Assembly: GCA_022425845.1 (NCBI GenBank)
Contig: JAKMEU010000215.1
Coordinates: 1 to 7,597, forward strand
DNA: 7,597 nucleotides
Direction of reading: 5' to 3'
Source: Luminiphilus sp.
GTDB lineage: Bacteria; Pseudomonadota; Gammaproteobacteria; Pseudomonadales; Halieaceae
Made by a program: the position numbers and the translations under genes
Notes under the pieces: model-generated
The model's input: the letters and a program-made list of their open reading frames with translations, nothing else
Databases searched by the model: none
What the model was told of the DNA's origin: nothing
Shown: positions 1 to 5,456 of the stretch, one piece after another
Layout: every line of letters begins with the position of its first letter
How positions within the stretch are numbered: the first letter of the stretch is position 1

Positions 1-1
1 T

Positions 2-1351
2 GGCTTGGCGGATCGTCTTCGAGAGCTTTGTCCGCGAATCGGTCGACTTAAAACTGGAACGCCCCCCAGGTTGGATGCGCGAACCGTCGACTTTTCAGTG
101 ATGCAGCAACAGTGGGGCGATGAACCCAGGCCCGTTATGGCGCTTTATGGCAGCCGGGATCAACACCCTGAACAAACATGCTGCTGGATTACAGCTACCA
201 ATGCGCAAACCCACGACATTATTCGGGGTGGCCTCGACCGCTCACCGATGTTCAGTGGCGTTATCGAGGGCAACGGTCCCCGATACTGTCCGAGTATCGA
301 GGACAAAATTCACCGGTTTGCTGATAAAGATTCACACCAGATATTTTTGGAGCCAGAGGGTCTTACCACCACTGAGCTTTATCCGAACGGGATATCGACC
401 AGCTTGCCGTTTGATATACAGCTGGCTCTGGTTCGATCAATCAAAGGCTTGGAGAACGCCCACATCATTCGCCCAGGGTATGCCATAGAATATGATTTTT
501 TTGATCCCAGGGACCTGCGTCACTCTCTCGAAACAAAAGCCATAGCCGGATTATTTTTCGCGGGGCAAATCAATGGAACAACGGGATACGAGGAGGCCGG
601 AGCACAGGGTCTGCTTGCGGGTCTGAACGCCTCTCGACAGGCGCGCGATCTATCGGCCTGGGAGCCCCGGCGGGACGAGGCTTACCTCGGCGTGTTGGTT
701 GATGATTTGGTTACCCTCGGAACGCAGGAGCCGTACCGAATGTTTACATCAAGGGCGGAATATCGCCTCTTGTTGCGCGAGGATAATGCCGATCTGCGGC
801 TGACCGAAACAGGTCGCGAGCTGGGGCTGATCCCCGATGAACGATGGCAGGTATTCCAGCAGCGCAAAGAATCAATTGGTCGGGAGTTAACGCGGCTCGA
901 GACCACATTCATTCAACCCGATACGCCACAGGCGGACGCCCTTGTCGGGAAGATAAAGACTCCCCTATCCCGGGAATATTCGCTTGCTGACCTTCTACGC
1001 AGACCCGAGCTTCACTATGACGACGTGGCCTCCCTGTCGGGTGAATCCTGTGTGACCACGGAGCACGCTGCCGAGCAAGTAGCCACCCAGATCAAGTACG
1101 CGGGTTATATTGATCGTCAGGCGGAAGAAATAGCGCGATTGCGCCGTCAGGAAGCGCTGAAGATTCCTGAAAACATCGATTACGGTTTGGTTCGCGGGCT
1201 TTCCAATGAAATACAACAAAAGCTCAGCGAAGTCAGACCAGCAACCCTGGCACGCGCAGGACGGATCTCAGGCGTCACACCGGCAGCCCTGTCATTACTT
1301 TTGGTTCATCTGAAACGACAGGATGGGATGAAACAAGCTTCCAATGCCTGA
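2..1351 (+). CDS. mnmG: tRNA uridine-5-carboxymethylaminomethyl modification enzyme MnmG (GidA), 5'-truncated by window edge
   Basis: MnmG is an FAD-dependent enzyme. With the GTPase MnmE it installs the (carboxymethyl)aminomethyl group on C5 of the wobble uridine of certain tRNAs in the cytoplasm. The reading frame is open from the window edge, so the TTG at 5 is an internal codon, not a start. By recalled alignment with the 629-residue E. coli protein about 180 N-terminal residues, including the Rossmann FAD-binding start, lie outside. Visible landmarks are GRLKTGTPPR near the edge, the GPRYCPSIEDK signature with its conserved Cys at 287-289 (equivalent to E. coli Cys277), and the FAD-contacting signature GQINGTTGYEEA at 563-598. 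TLGTQEPYRMFTSRAEYRL and the C-terminal helical domain ending in SGVTPAALSLLLVHLKR follow. The frame is intact and ends in TGA at 1349-1351, overlapping rsmG by 8 bases. The identification is secure. Confidence 0.97.
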   Translation, partial: GLADRLRELCPRIGRLKTGTPPRLDARTVDFSVMQQQWGDEPRPVMALYGSRDQHPEQTCCWITATNAQTHDIIRGGLDRSPMFSGVIEGNGPRYCPSIEDKIHRFADKDSHQIFLEPEGLTTTELYPNGISTSLPFDIQLALVRSIKGLENAHIIRPGYAIEYDFFDPRDLRHSLETKAIAGLFFAGQINGTTGYEEAGAQGLLAGLNASRQARDLSAWEPRRDEAYLGVLVDDLVTLGTQEPYRMFTSRAEYRLLLREDNADLRLTETGRELGLIPDERWQVFQQRKESIGRELTRLETTFIQPDTPQADALVGKIKTPLSREYSLADLLRRPELHYDDVASLSGESCVTTEHAAEQVATQIKYAGYIDRQAEEIARLRRQEALKIPENIDYGLVRGLSNEIQQKLSEVRPATLARAGRISGVTPAALSLLLVHLKRQDGMKQASNA

Positions 1352-1976
1352 CGATGCCCAAGCGTTACTGGGACGTGGCCTGGAGCAATTACAACTTCGT
1401 ATCAGTGCGAAACAGCAAGCCGACCTGCTTGCGTACCTGAATCTGATTCTTCGGTGGAATAAAGCCTATAACCTGACAGCCATTCGGGATCCAGGCGCGA
1501 TGGTGACTCGTCACCTCTTGGACAGTCTGGCGGTCGCTGAATTTTTACCTACGGGCCGTGTCCTGGATGTGGGCACTGGAGCGGGTCTTCCCGGCGTACC
1601 CCTGGCCATTGCCTTGCCGGAGCGCCAATTTTTTCTATTGGATGGGAACGGAAAAAAGACCCGCTTCCTCTTTCATGTGAAGACGCAGTTGGGACTGAAC
1701 AATATCGAAGTTCTGGAAACCCGCATCGAAGACCACCAAATGTCCCCGGGTTATTCGGCGATCATCAGCCGGGCATATGCCAATCTCGAAACCATGGTTC
1801 GATCTTGTCGTCATGTACTGGCGCCCGGAGGCCGCCTACTCGCCATGAAGGCGGCTGGCGTTCATGATGAGCTGCAGCAACTGGGCGATCAGGGCTCACT
1901 GGTCACCCTGAGTAAAATCACGGTTCCCGGCCTTCCTGAGACAAGGTATCTTGCTGAGCTGGCTTTACCTCGGTGA
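1344..1976 (+). CDS. rsmG: 16S rRNA (guanine(527)-N(7))-methyltransferase RsmG (GidB)
   Basis: RsmG transfers a methyl group from S-adenosylmethionine to N7 of G527 in the 530 loop of 16S rRNA; in other bacteria its loss gives low-level streptomycin resistance. The protein is 210 residues (E. coli 207). Visible motifs are WNKAYNLTAIRDP (38-50), the RHLLDSL segment (56-62), the SAM-binding glycine loop DVGTGAGLPG (75-84), LLDGNGKKTRFL (98-109) and the SRAYANL segment (142-148). Two family-typical spots differ: DGNGKK where DSxxKK is usual, and AMKA (167-170) where LKG is usual. The ATG at 1344 was chosen because it opens directly into family-like sequence; the only G-rich element upstream (GGATGGGA, 1321-1328) is far away. 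The start lies inside the end of mnmG, so translational coupling is likely. The gid gene pair is classical near bacterial replication origins. Confidence 0.96.
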   Translation: MPDDAQALLGRGLEQLQLRISAKQQADLLAYLNLILRWNKAYNLTAIRDPGAMVTRHLLDSLAVAEFLPTGRVLDVGTGAGLPGVPLAIALPERQFFLLDGNGKKTRFLFHVKTQLGLNNIEVLETRIEDHQMSPGYSAIISRAYANLETMVRSCRHVLAPGGRLLAMKAAGVHDELQQLGDQGSLVTLSKITVPGLPETRYLAELALPR

Positions 1977-2001
1977 GCAACCCGAATCACGGAATCAATG
2001 T

Positions 2002-2772
2002 ATGAAGATAGTAGCGGTAGCCAATCAAAAGGGAGGCGTTGGTAAAACGACAACCAGCGTTAACCTGGCTGCCAGCCTGGCGGCCATGGGTCGGCGTGTT
2101 TTGTTGGTGGATATGGATCCTCAGGGTAATGCCACCATGTCGTCGGGTGTGGATAAGCATGAAGCCGCGATGACCGCCTACGACCTGCTGGTGGATCAGG
2201 TGCCCCTAGCTGAAGTTATGGTTCCGGCGGCGGATAATGGTTATTCCCTGGTGCCAGCCAATCGCGATCTTACCGCTGCCGAGATCGAGCTTCTCGATGT
2301 AGAAAAGAGAGAGCGACGTCTGGCTGATGCCCTCGCAGCGGGCTTCCAGTTCGATCTTATTATCATCGACTGCCCACCGTCATTGAGTATGTTGACCATC
2401 AATGCCCTCGTCGCGGCACAGTCGGTCATTGTCACTATGCAATGCGAGTATTTCGCCCTGGAGGGGCTGTCGGCCTTACTCAATACAATTCGCCGCATTG
2501 CCGACACGGTTAATCCACAACTTAAGATCGAGGGGATTCTGCGAACTATGTATGACCCTCGAAACTCACTTACGGGCGAGGTATCGTCACAGCTGCACAA
2601 ACACTTTGGTGAACTGGTGTATCGAACCGTGATTCCCAGAAACGTTCGCCTGGCAGAAGCCCCCAGTCACGGTCTACCGGCGCTTCAATACGACAGGTAT
2701 TCCTCGGGTGCCAGGGCGTATGCTGCCTTGGCGGGTGAGTTCGTCAAGAAACAAAACCAGACGGCGAGCTAG
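2002..2772 (+). CDS. parA: Chromosome partitioning ATPase ParA (Soj family)
   Basis: ParA is a dimerising ATPase that binds DNA non-specifically when ATP-bound and drives segregation of ParB-parS complexes. The 256-residue protein starts directly with the nucleotide fold and has no N-terminal helix-turn-helix, as in short chromosomal Soj-type ParA. The deviant Walker A KGGVGKTT is at 10-17, with signature Lys10 and catalytic Lys15. The Walker A' strand LLVDMDPQGN is at 34-43 and Walker B DLIIIDCPPS at 118-127 (Asp123). Near the C terminus are IPRNVRLAEAPSHGLP (211-226) and the YDRYSSGARAY segment (231-240). ATG 2002 is preferred to in-frame ATG 1951: it gives the canonical MKIVAVANQKGG start, has a weak GGAA seven bases upstream, and does not overlap rsmG. 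The gene is 25 bases after rsmG and 47 before parB, so it is probably co-transcribed with both. Confidence 0.97.
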   Translation: MKIVAVANQKGGVGKTTTSVNLAASLAAMGRRVLLVDMDPQGNATMSSGVDKHEAAMTAYDLLVDQVPLAEVMVPAADNGYSLVPANRDLTAAEIELLDVEKRERRLADALAAGFQFDLIIIDCPPSLSMLTINALVAAQSVIVTMQCEYFALEGLSALLNTIRRIADTVNPQLKIEGILRTMYDPRNSLTGEVSSQLHKHFGELVYRTVIPRNVRLAEAPSHGLPALQYDRYSSGARAYAALAGEFVKKQNQTAS

Positions 2773-2807
2773 ACAGAGCCTGGAATGTTTGGCTACAACC
2801 GCTTAGC

Positions 2808-2813
2808 GGGGAG
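2808..2813 (+). promoter_or_regulatory. Ribosome binding site for parB (supports a TTG start)
   Basis: The purine run GGGGAG lies six bases upstream of the TTG at 2820. No ATG or GTG in this frame sits close to it, and the TTG opens directly into a ParB-like N terminus, so this site decides the start. Confidence 0.7.
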
Positions 2814-2819
2814 TAAAGA

Positions 2820-3740
2820 TTGAGCACAAAAAGACAACGCGGCAAGCTGGGGAAAGATTTGGATCTTCTTCTGGGGACGCCAACGTCCCGCGCACCAAAG
2901 GCTGCGGTTGAGACGTTGGGCTCCGAAGAGACCGATGAGGGTCAAACGGCACGCCCCAACCCAGAGGGCCTGCGCTACTTGCCGCTGGAAAAGCTACAGC
3001 GAGGCCAATTTCAACCTCGCCGAGATTTCGACGACGCGGCGCTCAAAGAGCTGTCCGAGAGCATCCAGACACACGGTGTCCTGCAGCCCATTGTTGTGAG
3101 GGCCCTGGGGCCCGACCGCTGGGAAATCGTAGCGGGGGAGCGGCGCTGGCGAGCCAGCCAAATGGCAGGTCAGGAACGGATACCGGCTCTGGTCAGGGCG
3201 GTAGATGATGAAGCCACCATAGCCATGGCGCTCATTGAAAACATTCAACGTGAAGACCTGAATGCGGTTGAGGAAGCCCAGGCGCTGCACCGGCTTCAGG
3301 TTGAGTTTGCGTTAAGCCAGCGGGAAATAGCAGAGCGGGTGGGCAAATCTCGATCGGTCATTGCCAACTTGTTGCGACTTCTAACGCTGGAGCCCGTTGT
3401 GAAAGCGCAGCTGGAGACAGGCGAGCTGGATACGGGACACGGCAAGGTATTACTGGCATTGGAGGGCGCTGAACAGATTAAGGCCGCCAAAGCCGTTGCG
3501 AAAAAGGGCCTGTCTGTTCGCCAAACTGAGGCCCTGGTTAAATCAATCCAGCGGGGGGGCTTAGAGAACAAAAGCGGTGCTGACGCCACTGACCCTGATG
3601 TTGCCCGGCTCGAACGCGATCTTTCCGACCGCCTGGGCTCACCTGTGGTGATTACCCAGGGGAAAGGAAAAAGCGGCAAGATTGTTATCCGTTACTCCAG
3701 CCTTGAAGAGTTGGACGGCCTACTTGGCCGTATTCGCTAG
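2820..3740 (+). CDS. parB: Chromosome partitioning protein ParB (parS-binding CTPase)
   Basis: ParB loads at parS sites, binds CTP, spreads along DNA as a clamp and stimulates ParA. The 306-residue protein has the full family layout. A short basic N-terminal ParA-contact peptide (about 1-20) is followed by a variable linker (20-50). The N-terminal CTP-binding domain contains QPRRDF (65-70), GERRWRAS (106-113) and ENIQREDLNAVEEA (140-153). A helix-turn-helix parS-binding region covers about 165-190 (LSQREIAERVGKSRSVIANL), and the C-terminal dimerisation domain covers about 255-306. The start is TTG, backed by GGGGAG six bases upstream. Departures from what I recall as the common sequence are KLGKDLDLLLG (9-19) in place of the glycine/arginine-rich GLGRGLDALL type, and GHGKVLL (206-212) where GHARALL is frequent. 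No convincing parS site is in the window. A ~99-base spacer then separates this gene from the ATP synthase operon. Confidence 0.96.
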   Translation: MSTKRQRGKLGKDLDLLLGTPTSRAPKAAVETLGSEETDEGQTARPNPEGLRYLPLEKLQRGQFQPRRDFDDAALKELSESIQTHGVLQPIVVRALGPDRWEIVAGERRWRASQMAGQERIPALVRAVDDEATIAMALIENIQREDLNAVEEAQALHRLQVEFALSQREIAERVGKSRSVIANLLRLLTLEPVVKAQLETGELDTGHGKVLLALEGAEQIKAAKAVAKKGLSVRQTEALVKSIQRGGLENKSGADATDPDVARLERDLSDRLGSPVVITQGKGKSGKIVIRYSSLEELDGLLGRIR

Positions 3741-3751
3741 CGCACAACCTG

Positions 3752-3780
3752 TTGAAGGGCTCAGGTCTTTAGACTAGACT
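3752..3780 (+). promoter_or_regulatory. Possible sigma70-type promoter of the atp operon
   Basis: TTGAAG (3752-3757) and TAGACT (3775-3780) are separated by 17 bases, and each matches the -35 and -10 consensus at four of six positions. TAGACT also occurs at 3770-3775, so the -10 candidate is duplicated. The location, just after the parB stop and before atpI, is where an atp promoter is expected. Transcription would begin near 3787, inside the GC hairpin, so the promoter and an intact transcribed hairpin are not easily both right. The match is moderate. Confidence 0.35.
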
Positions 3781-3782
3781 GG

Positions 3783-3804
3783 CGCCCCCACCGGTTCGGG
3801 GGCG
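3783..3804 (+). terminator. GC-only hairpin between parB and atpI, possible terminator of the par unit
   Basis: CGCCCCC (3783-3789) pairs perfectly with GGGGGCG (3798-3804), giving a seven-pair stem around an eight-base loop. It is followed by TGTATCTTT, which is only moderately U-rich, so a classical intrinsic terminator is not certain. It lies 43 bases after the parB stop and just before the atpI start region. It could instead be a leader structure of the atp transcript. A weaker alternative pairing (3789-3793 with 3803-3807) also exists. Confidence 0.4.
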
Positions 3805-3839
3805 GTGTATCTTTGGATAAATCTGGACCACGGGACCCA

Positions 3840-4199
3840 ATGGCGAGCGTCCGGCGCCAGCTTCTGCGAGCGCTATGCTGGTCTTCAGCGAGCGTTTGTT
3901 TGGCGGCTGCGGCGGCGATGCTATGGCAGGGCTACGAGGTTGCTACTGCCGTTCTGCTGGGGGGAATTATTGTGCTGGCGCCCAATGGGTGGATGGCGCT
4001 GCGCGTCGCGCGGCTCGAAGGACATCGGGTAGCCTCGCAATTGGCATTGGCAAAATTCGCGTTGTGTGGGTTGGGTTTTGCGCTGTTATTTGCGCTGAAA
4101 CCCGACATCAGCGCTCCTGCGGCCCTGTGTGGGGCCGGGTTGGCACTGGTAGCGTTACCTGCATATATGGTGCTGGATCAACAGAAAACACAGCGGTAA
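3840..4199 (+). CDS. atpI: ATP synthase protein I (AtpI)
   Basis: AtpI is a small inner-membrane protein encoded first in many atp operons; it assists c-ring and Fo assembly and is not part of the finished enzyme. The 119-residue product has four hydrophobic stretches (about 11-29, 34-56, 66-86, 91-112) and the family feature GGIIVLAPN (41-49), comparable to the GGLxxxLPN of other AtpI proteins. The usual GExxK motif of the third helix reads LALAK (68-72), so the acidic residue is missing. The start is uncertain. ATG 3840 gives a family-typical length with a weak GGGAC upstream. An in-frame TTG at 3813 would add nine residues (MDKSGPRDP) and has a G-rich run at 3798-3805, but that run is in the hairpin stem. 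Sequence conservation is low, so the call rests on topology, the GG/PN motif and position directly before atpB. Confidence 0.85.
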   Translation: MASVRRQLLRALCWSSASVCLAAAAAMLWQGYEVATAVLLGGIIVLAPNGWMALRVARLEGHRVASQLALAKFALCGLGFALLFALKPDISAPAALCGAGLALVALPAYMVLDQQKTQR

Positions 4200-4232
4200 T
4201 GGCAGTCAAAAACATACTCGAAACGGTATAAA

Positions 4233-5117
4233 ATGGCATCGAACGGGCACGAACAGACGGTATCAGAGTACATCGTCCACCATTTAACGAACCTGACCTA
4301 CGGCAAATTGCCGGCGGGCTTTGTGCGTGACGATGGCACGGTTGTATCGGAAGCTGGGTTATGGACTACGGCGCATGGGGGTGACGAAATCGCCGCTATG
4401 GGTTTTAACGCCATTCACGTGGATTCAATGATCTGGTCTGTTGGTCTGGGTCTCATTTTCTGCTGGTTGTTCCGAAGTGTCGCGAAAAAAGCGTCCGCCG
4501 ACACGCCGTCTGGAATGGTCAATTTCATTGAAATGGTGGTTGAGTTTGTCGACAACACCGTCAAGGACACATTCCACGGACGCAACCCCCTTATTGCGCC
4601 ACTGGCTCTGACCATATTCGTCTGGGTGTTTTTGATGAACCTCATGGACCTGATACCCGTGGACTTGATTCCCCATGGGCTTATGTTGGCCGGGGTGGAG
4701 TACCAGAAAATCGTACCGTCCACCGACCCCAACATCACCATGGGTATGGCCATTGGCGTGTTCATACTGATGCTGTATTACTCGATTAAGGTGAAAGGCT
4801 TTGGCTTCGTCCGGGAACTGAGCCTGAACCCCTTCAATCACCCGCTTTTTATTCCCGTTAACCTCTTCATGGAGGTGGTCGGACTGCTGGCCAAGCCGTT
4901 TTCACTGGGGCTTCGGTTGTTCGGCAACATGTACGCCGGGGAAATGATATTTATCCTGATCGCCGCGCTGTTCAGCGTTGGGGTGTTATGGATGCTGCCC
5001 GCCGCCCTGCTGCAGGTAGGTTGGGCCATTTTCCACATTCTGGTCATTACCCTTCAGGCCTTTATCTTTATGGTACTGACCATCGTCTATTTGAGCATGG
5101 CCCACGAGGACCACTGA
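4233..5117 (+). CDS. atpB: F1Fo ATP synthase subunit a (AtpB)
   Basis: Subunit a is the membrane stator that provides the two proton half-channels against the c-ring. The 294-residue protein (E. coli 271) aligns along its length with the E. coli protein as I recall it. The essential arginine is R228 in LRLFGN (E. coli R210); E237 (E219), H268 (H245) and Q275 (Q252) of the channel are also present. Membrane segments lie around 65-83, 121-142, 168-187, 205-225, 238-262 and 266-289. The extra length is mostly in the periplasmic N-terminal part (VRDDGTVVSEAG region) and about five residues between E237 and H268. ATG 4233 is the first possible start after the in-frame atpI stop (TAA 4197-4199) and gives the E. 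coli-like MAS start. The sequence before it (CGAAACGGTATAAA) has no good ribosome binding site. It lies 33 bases after atpI. Confidence 0.98.
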   Translation: MASNGHEQTVSEYIVHHLTNLTYGKLPAGFVRDDGTVVSEAGLWTTAHGGDEIAAMGFNAIHVDSMIWSVGLGLIFCWLFRSVAKKASADTPSGMVNFIEMVVEFVDNTVKDTFHGRNPLIAPLALTIFVWVFLMNLMDLIPVDLIPHGLMLAGVEYQKIVPSTDPNITMGMAIGVFILMLYYSIKVKGFGFVRELSLNPFNHPLFIPVNLFMEVVGLLAKPFSLGLRLFGNMYAGEMIFILIAALFSVGVLWMLPAALLQVGWAIFHILVITLQAFIFMVLTIVYLSMAHEDH

Positions 5118-5152
5118 GCTCGAAATCCATACTAAACAACGCAATATCCAAT

Positions 5153-5157
5153 AGGAG
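5153..5157 (+). promoter_or_regulatory. Strong ribosome binding site of atpE
   Basis: AGGAG ends six bases before ATG 5164, in an A-rich context. It is much better than the site of atpB. Efficient initiation is expected here because many copies of subunit c are needed per enzyme; in E. coli the atpE initiation region is known to be unusually efficient. Confidence 0.75.
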
Positions 5158-5163
5158 ATAACC

Positions 5164-5391
5164 ATGGAAATGATTTATGTTGCCGCCGCCATCATGATGG
5201 GCCTCGGTGGAATGGGAGCCGCCATTGGCGTCGGTATTCTTGGCGGTAAGCTGATCGAAGGATCTGCACGCCAGCCTGAACTGGCGCCCAAGCTCCAGGG
5301 CACCTTCTTTCTTGGCGCAGGCCTGGTTGATGCGATTCCGATTATCGGGGTTGGTATTGCCATGTACCTGATCTTTGTTGTTGCCGGCTGA
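5164..5391 (+). CDS. atpE: F1Fo ATP synthase subunit c (AtpE)
   Basis: Subunit c is the proteolipid whose ring carries protons and turns the rotor. The 75-residue protein (E. coli 79) is a two-helix hairpin. Helix 1 is glycine-rich (GLGGMGAAIGVGILGG, 13-28), the polar loop is ARQPEL (35-40), and helix 2 contains GLVDAIP with the proton-binding Asp56 (E. coli Asp61). The pattern is that of a proton-type ring; it carries Asp in the E. coli-like GLVDAIP context and lacks the Glu-Ser pair typical of sodium-binding c subunits. Helix 2 has GAG (51-53) just before the carboxylate where the E. coli sequence has larger residues. The start has a strong AGGAG. The gene lies 46 bases after atpB and 65 before atpF, the widest gap in the atp part, and that gap contains a hairpin. 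Confidence 0.98.
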   Translation: MEMIYVAAAIMMGLGGMGAAIGVGILGGKLIEGSARQPELAPKLQGTFFLGAGLVDAIPIIGVGIAMYLIFVVAG

Positions 5392-5410
5392 GCGTTACCC
5401 ACAGTGATTG

Positions 5411-5429
5411 CCGGTACACGGTGTACTGG
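5411..5429 (+). repeat. Inverted repeat / hairpin in the atpE-atpF spacer
   Basis: CCGGTACAC (5411-5419) and GTGTACTGG (5421-5429) are near-perfect inverted copies around one base. As RNA, 5411-5418 can pair with 5422-5429, including one G-U pair, leaving a three-base loop. No U-run follows, so this is unlikely to be a full terminator. It may protect the 3' end of atpE mRNA or mark a processing site; that role is inferred from position only. Confidence 0.55.
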
Positions 5430-5445
5430 TTTCCCAGGTGACAAC

Positions 5446-5450
5446 AGGAG
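5446..5450 (+). promoter_or_regulatory. Ribosome binding site of atpF (supports a GTG start)
   Basis: AGGAG ends six bases before the GTG at 5457. This supports GTG as the start of subunit b. The resulting protein begins MNINLTLIGQ, collinear with the E. coli start MNLNATILGQ. Confidence 0.75.
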
Positions 5451-5456
5451 CACACA

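Noticed and set aside
120..488. A 122-codon + frame inside mnmG
   Set aside because: It lies wholly within well-conserved MnmG sequence and has no family features.
1951..2001. Upstream extension of ParA to ATG 1951
   Set aside because: It would add 17 residues overlapping rsmG and unlike any ParA start; ATG 2002 gives the canonical MKIVAVANQKGG.
2187..2194. GCTGGTGG, identical to the E. coli Chi octamer
   Set aside because: About 0.2 copies are expected by chance on both strands, and Chi specificity is not known to apply to this organism.
2511..2519. TAATCCACA as a second DnaA box in parA
   Set aside because: One mismatch from consensus; one or two such matches are expected by chance in a window this long.
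3875..4231. A 118-codon + frame overlapping atpI
   Set aside because: The product is Cys/Arg/Gly-rich and resembles no family, while the other frame gives a four-helix AtpI with GG/PN motifs.
4227..4232. TATAAA just before atpB as a possible -10 box
   Set aside because: No acceptable -35 element lies 16-18 bases upstream, and any transcript would start within the atpB coding sequence.
4411..4426. parS-like palindrome around CACGTG in atpB
   Set aside because: Only about nine of 16 positions match the parS consensus (TGTTTCACGTGAAACA or the GGAACA variant), and the outer arms are not symmetrical. It encodes conserved AtpB residues.
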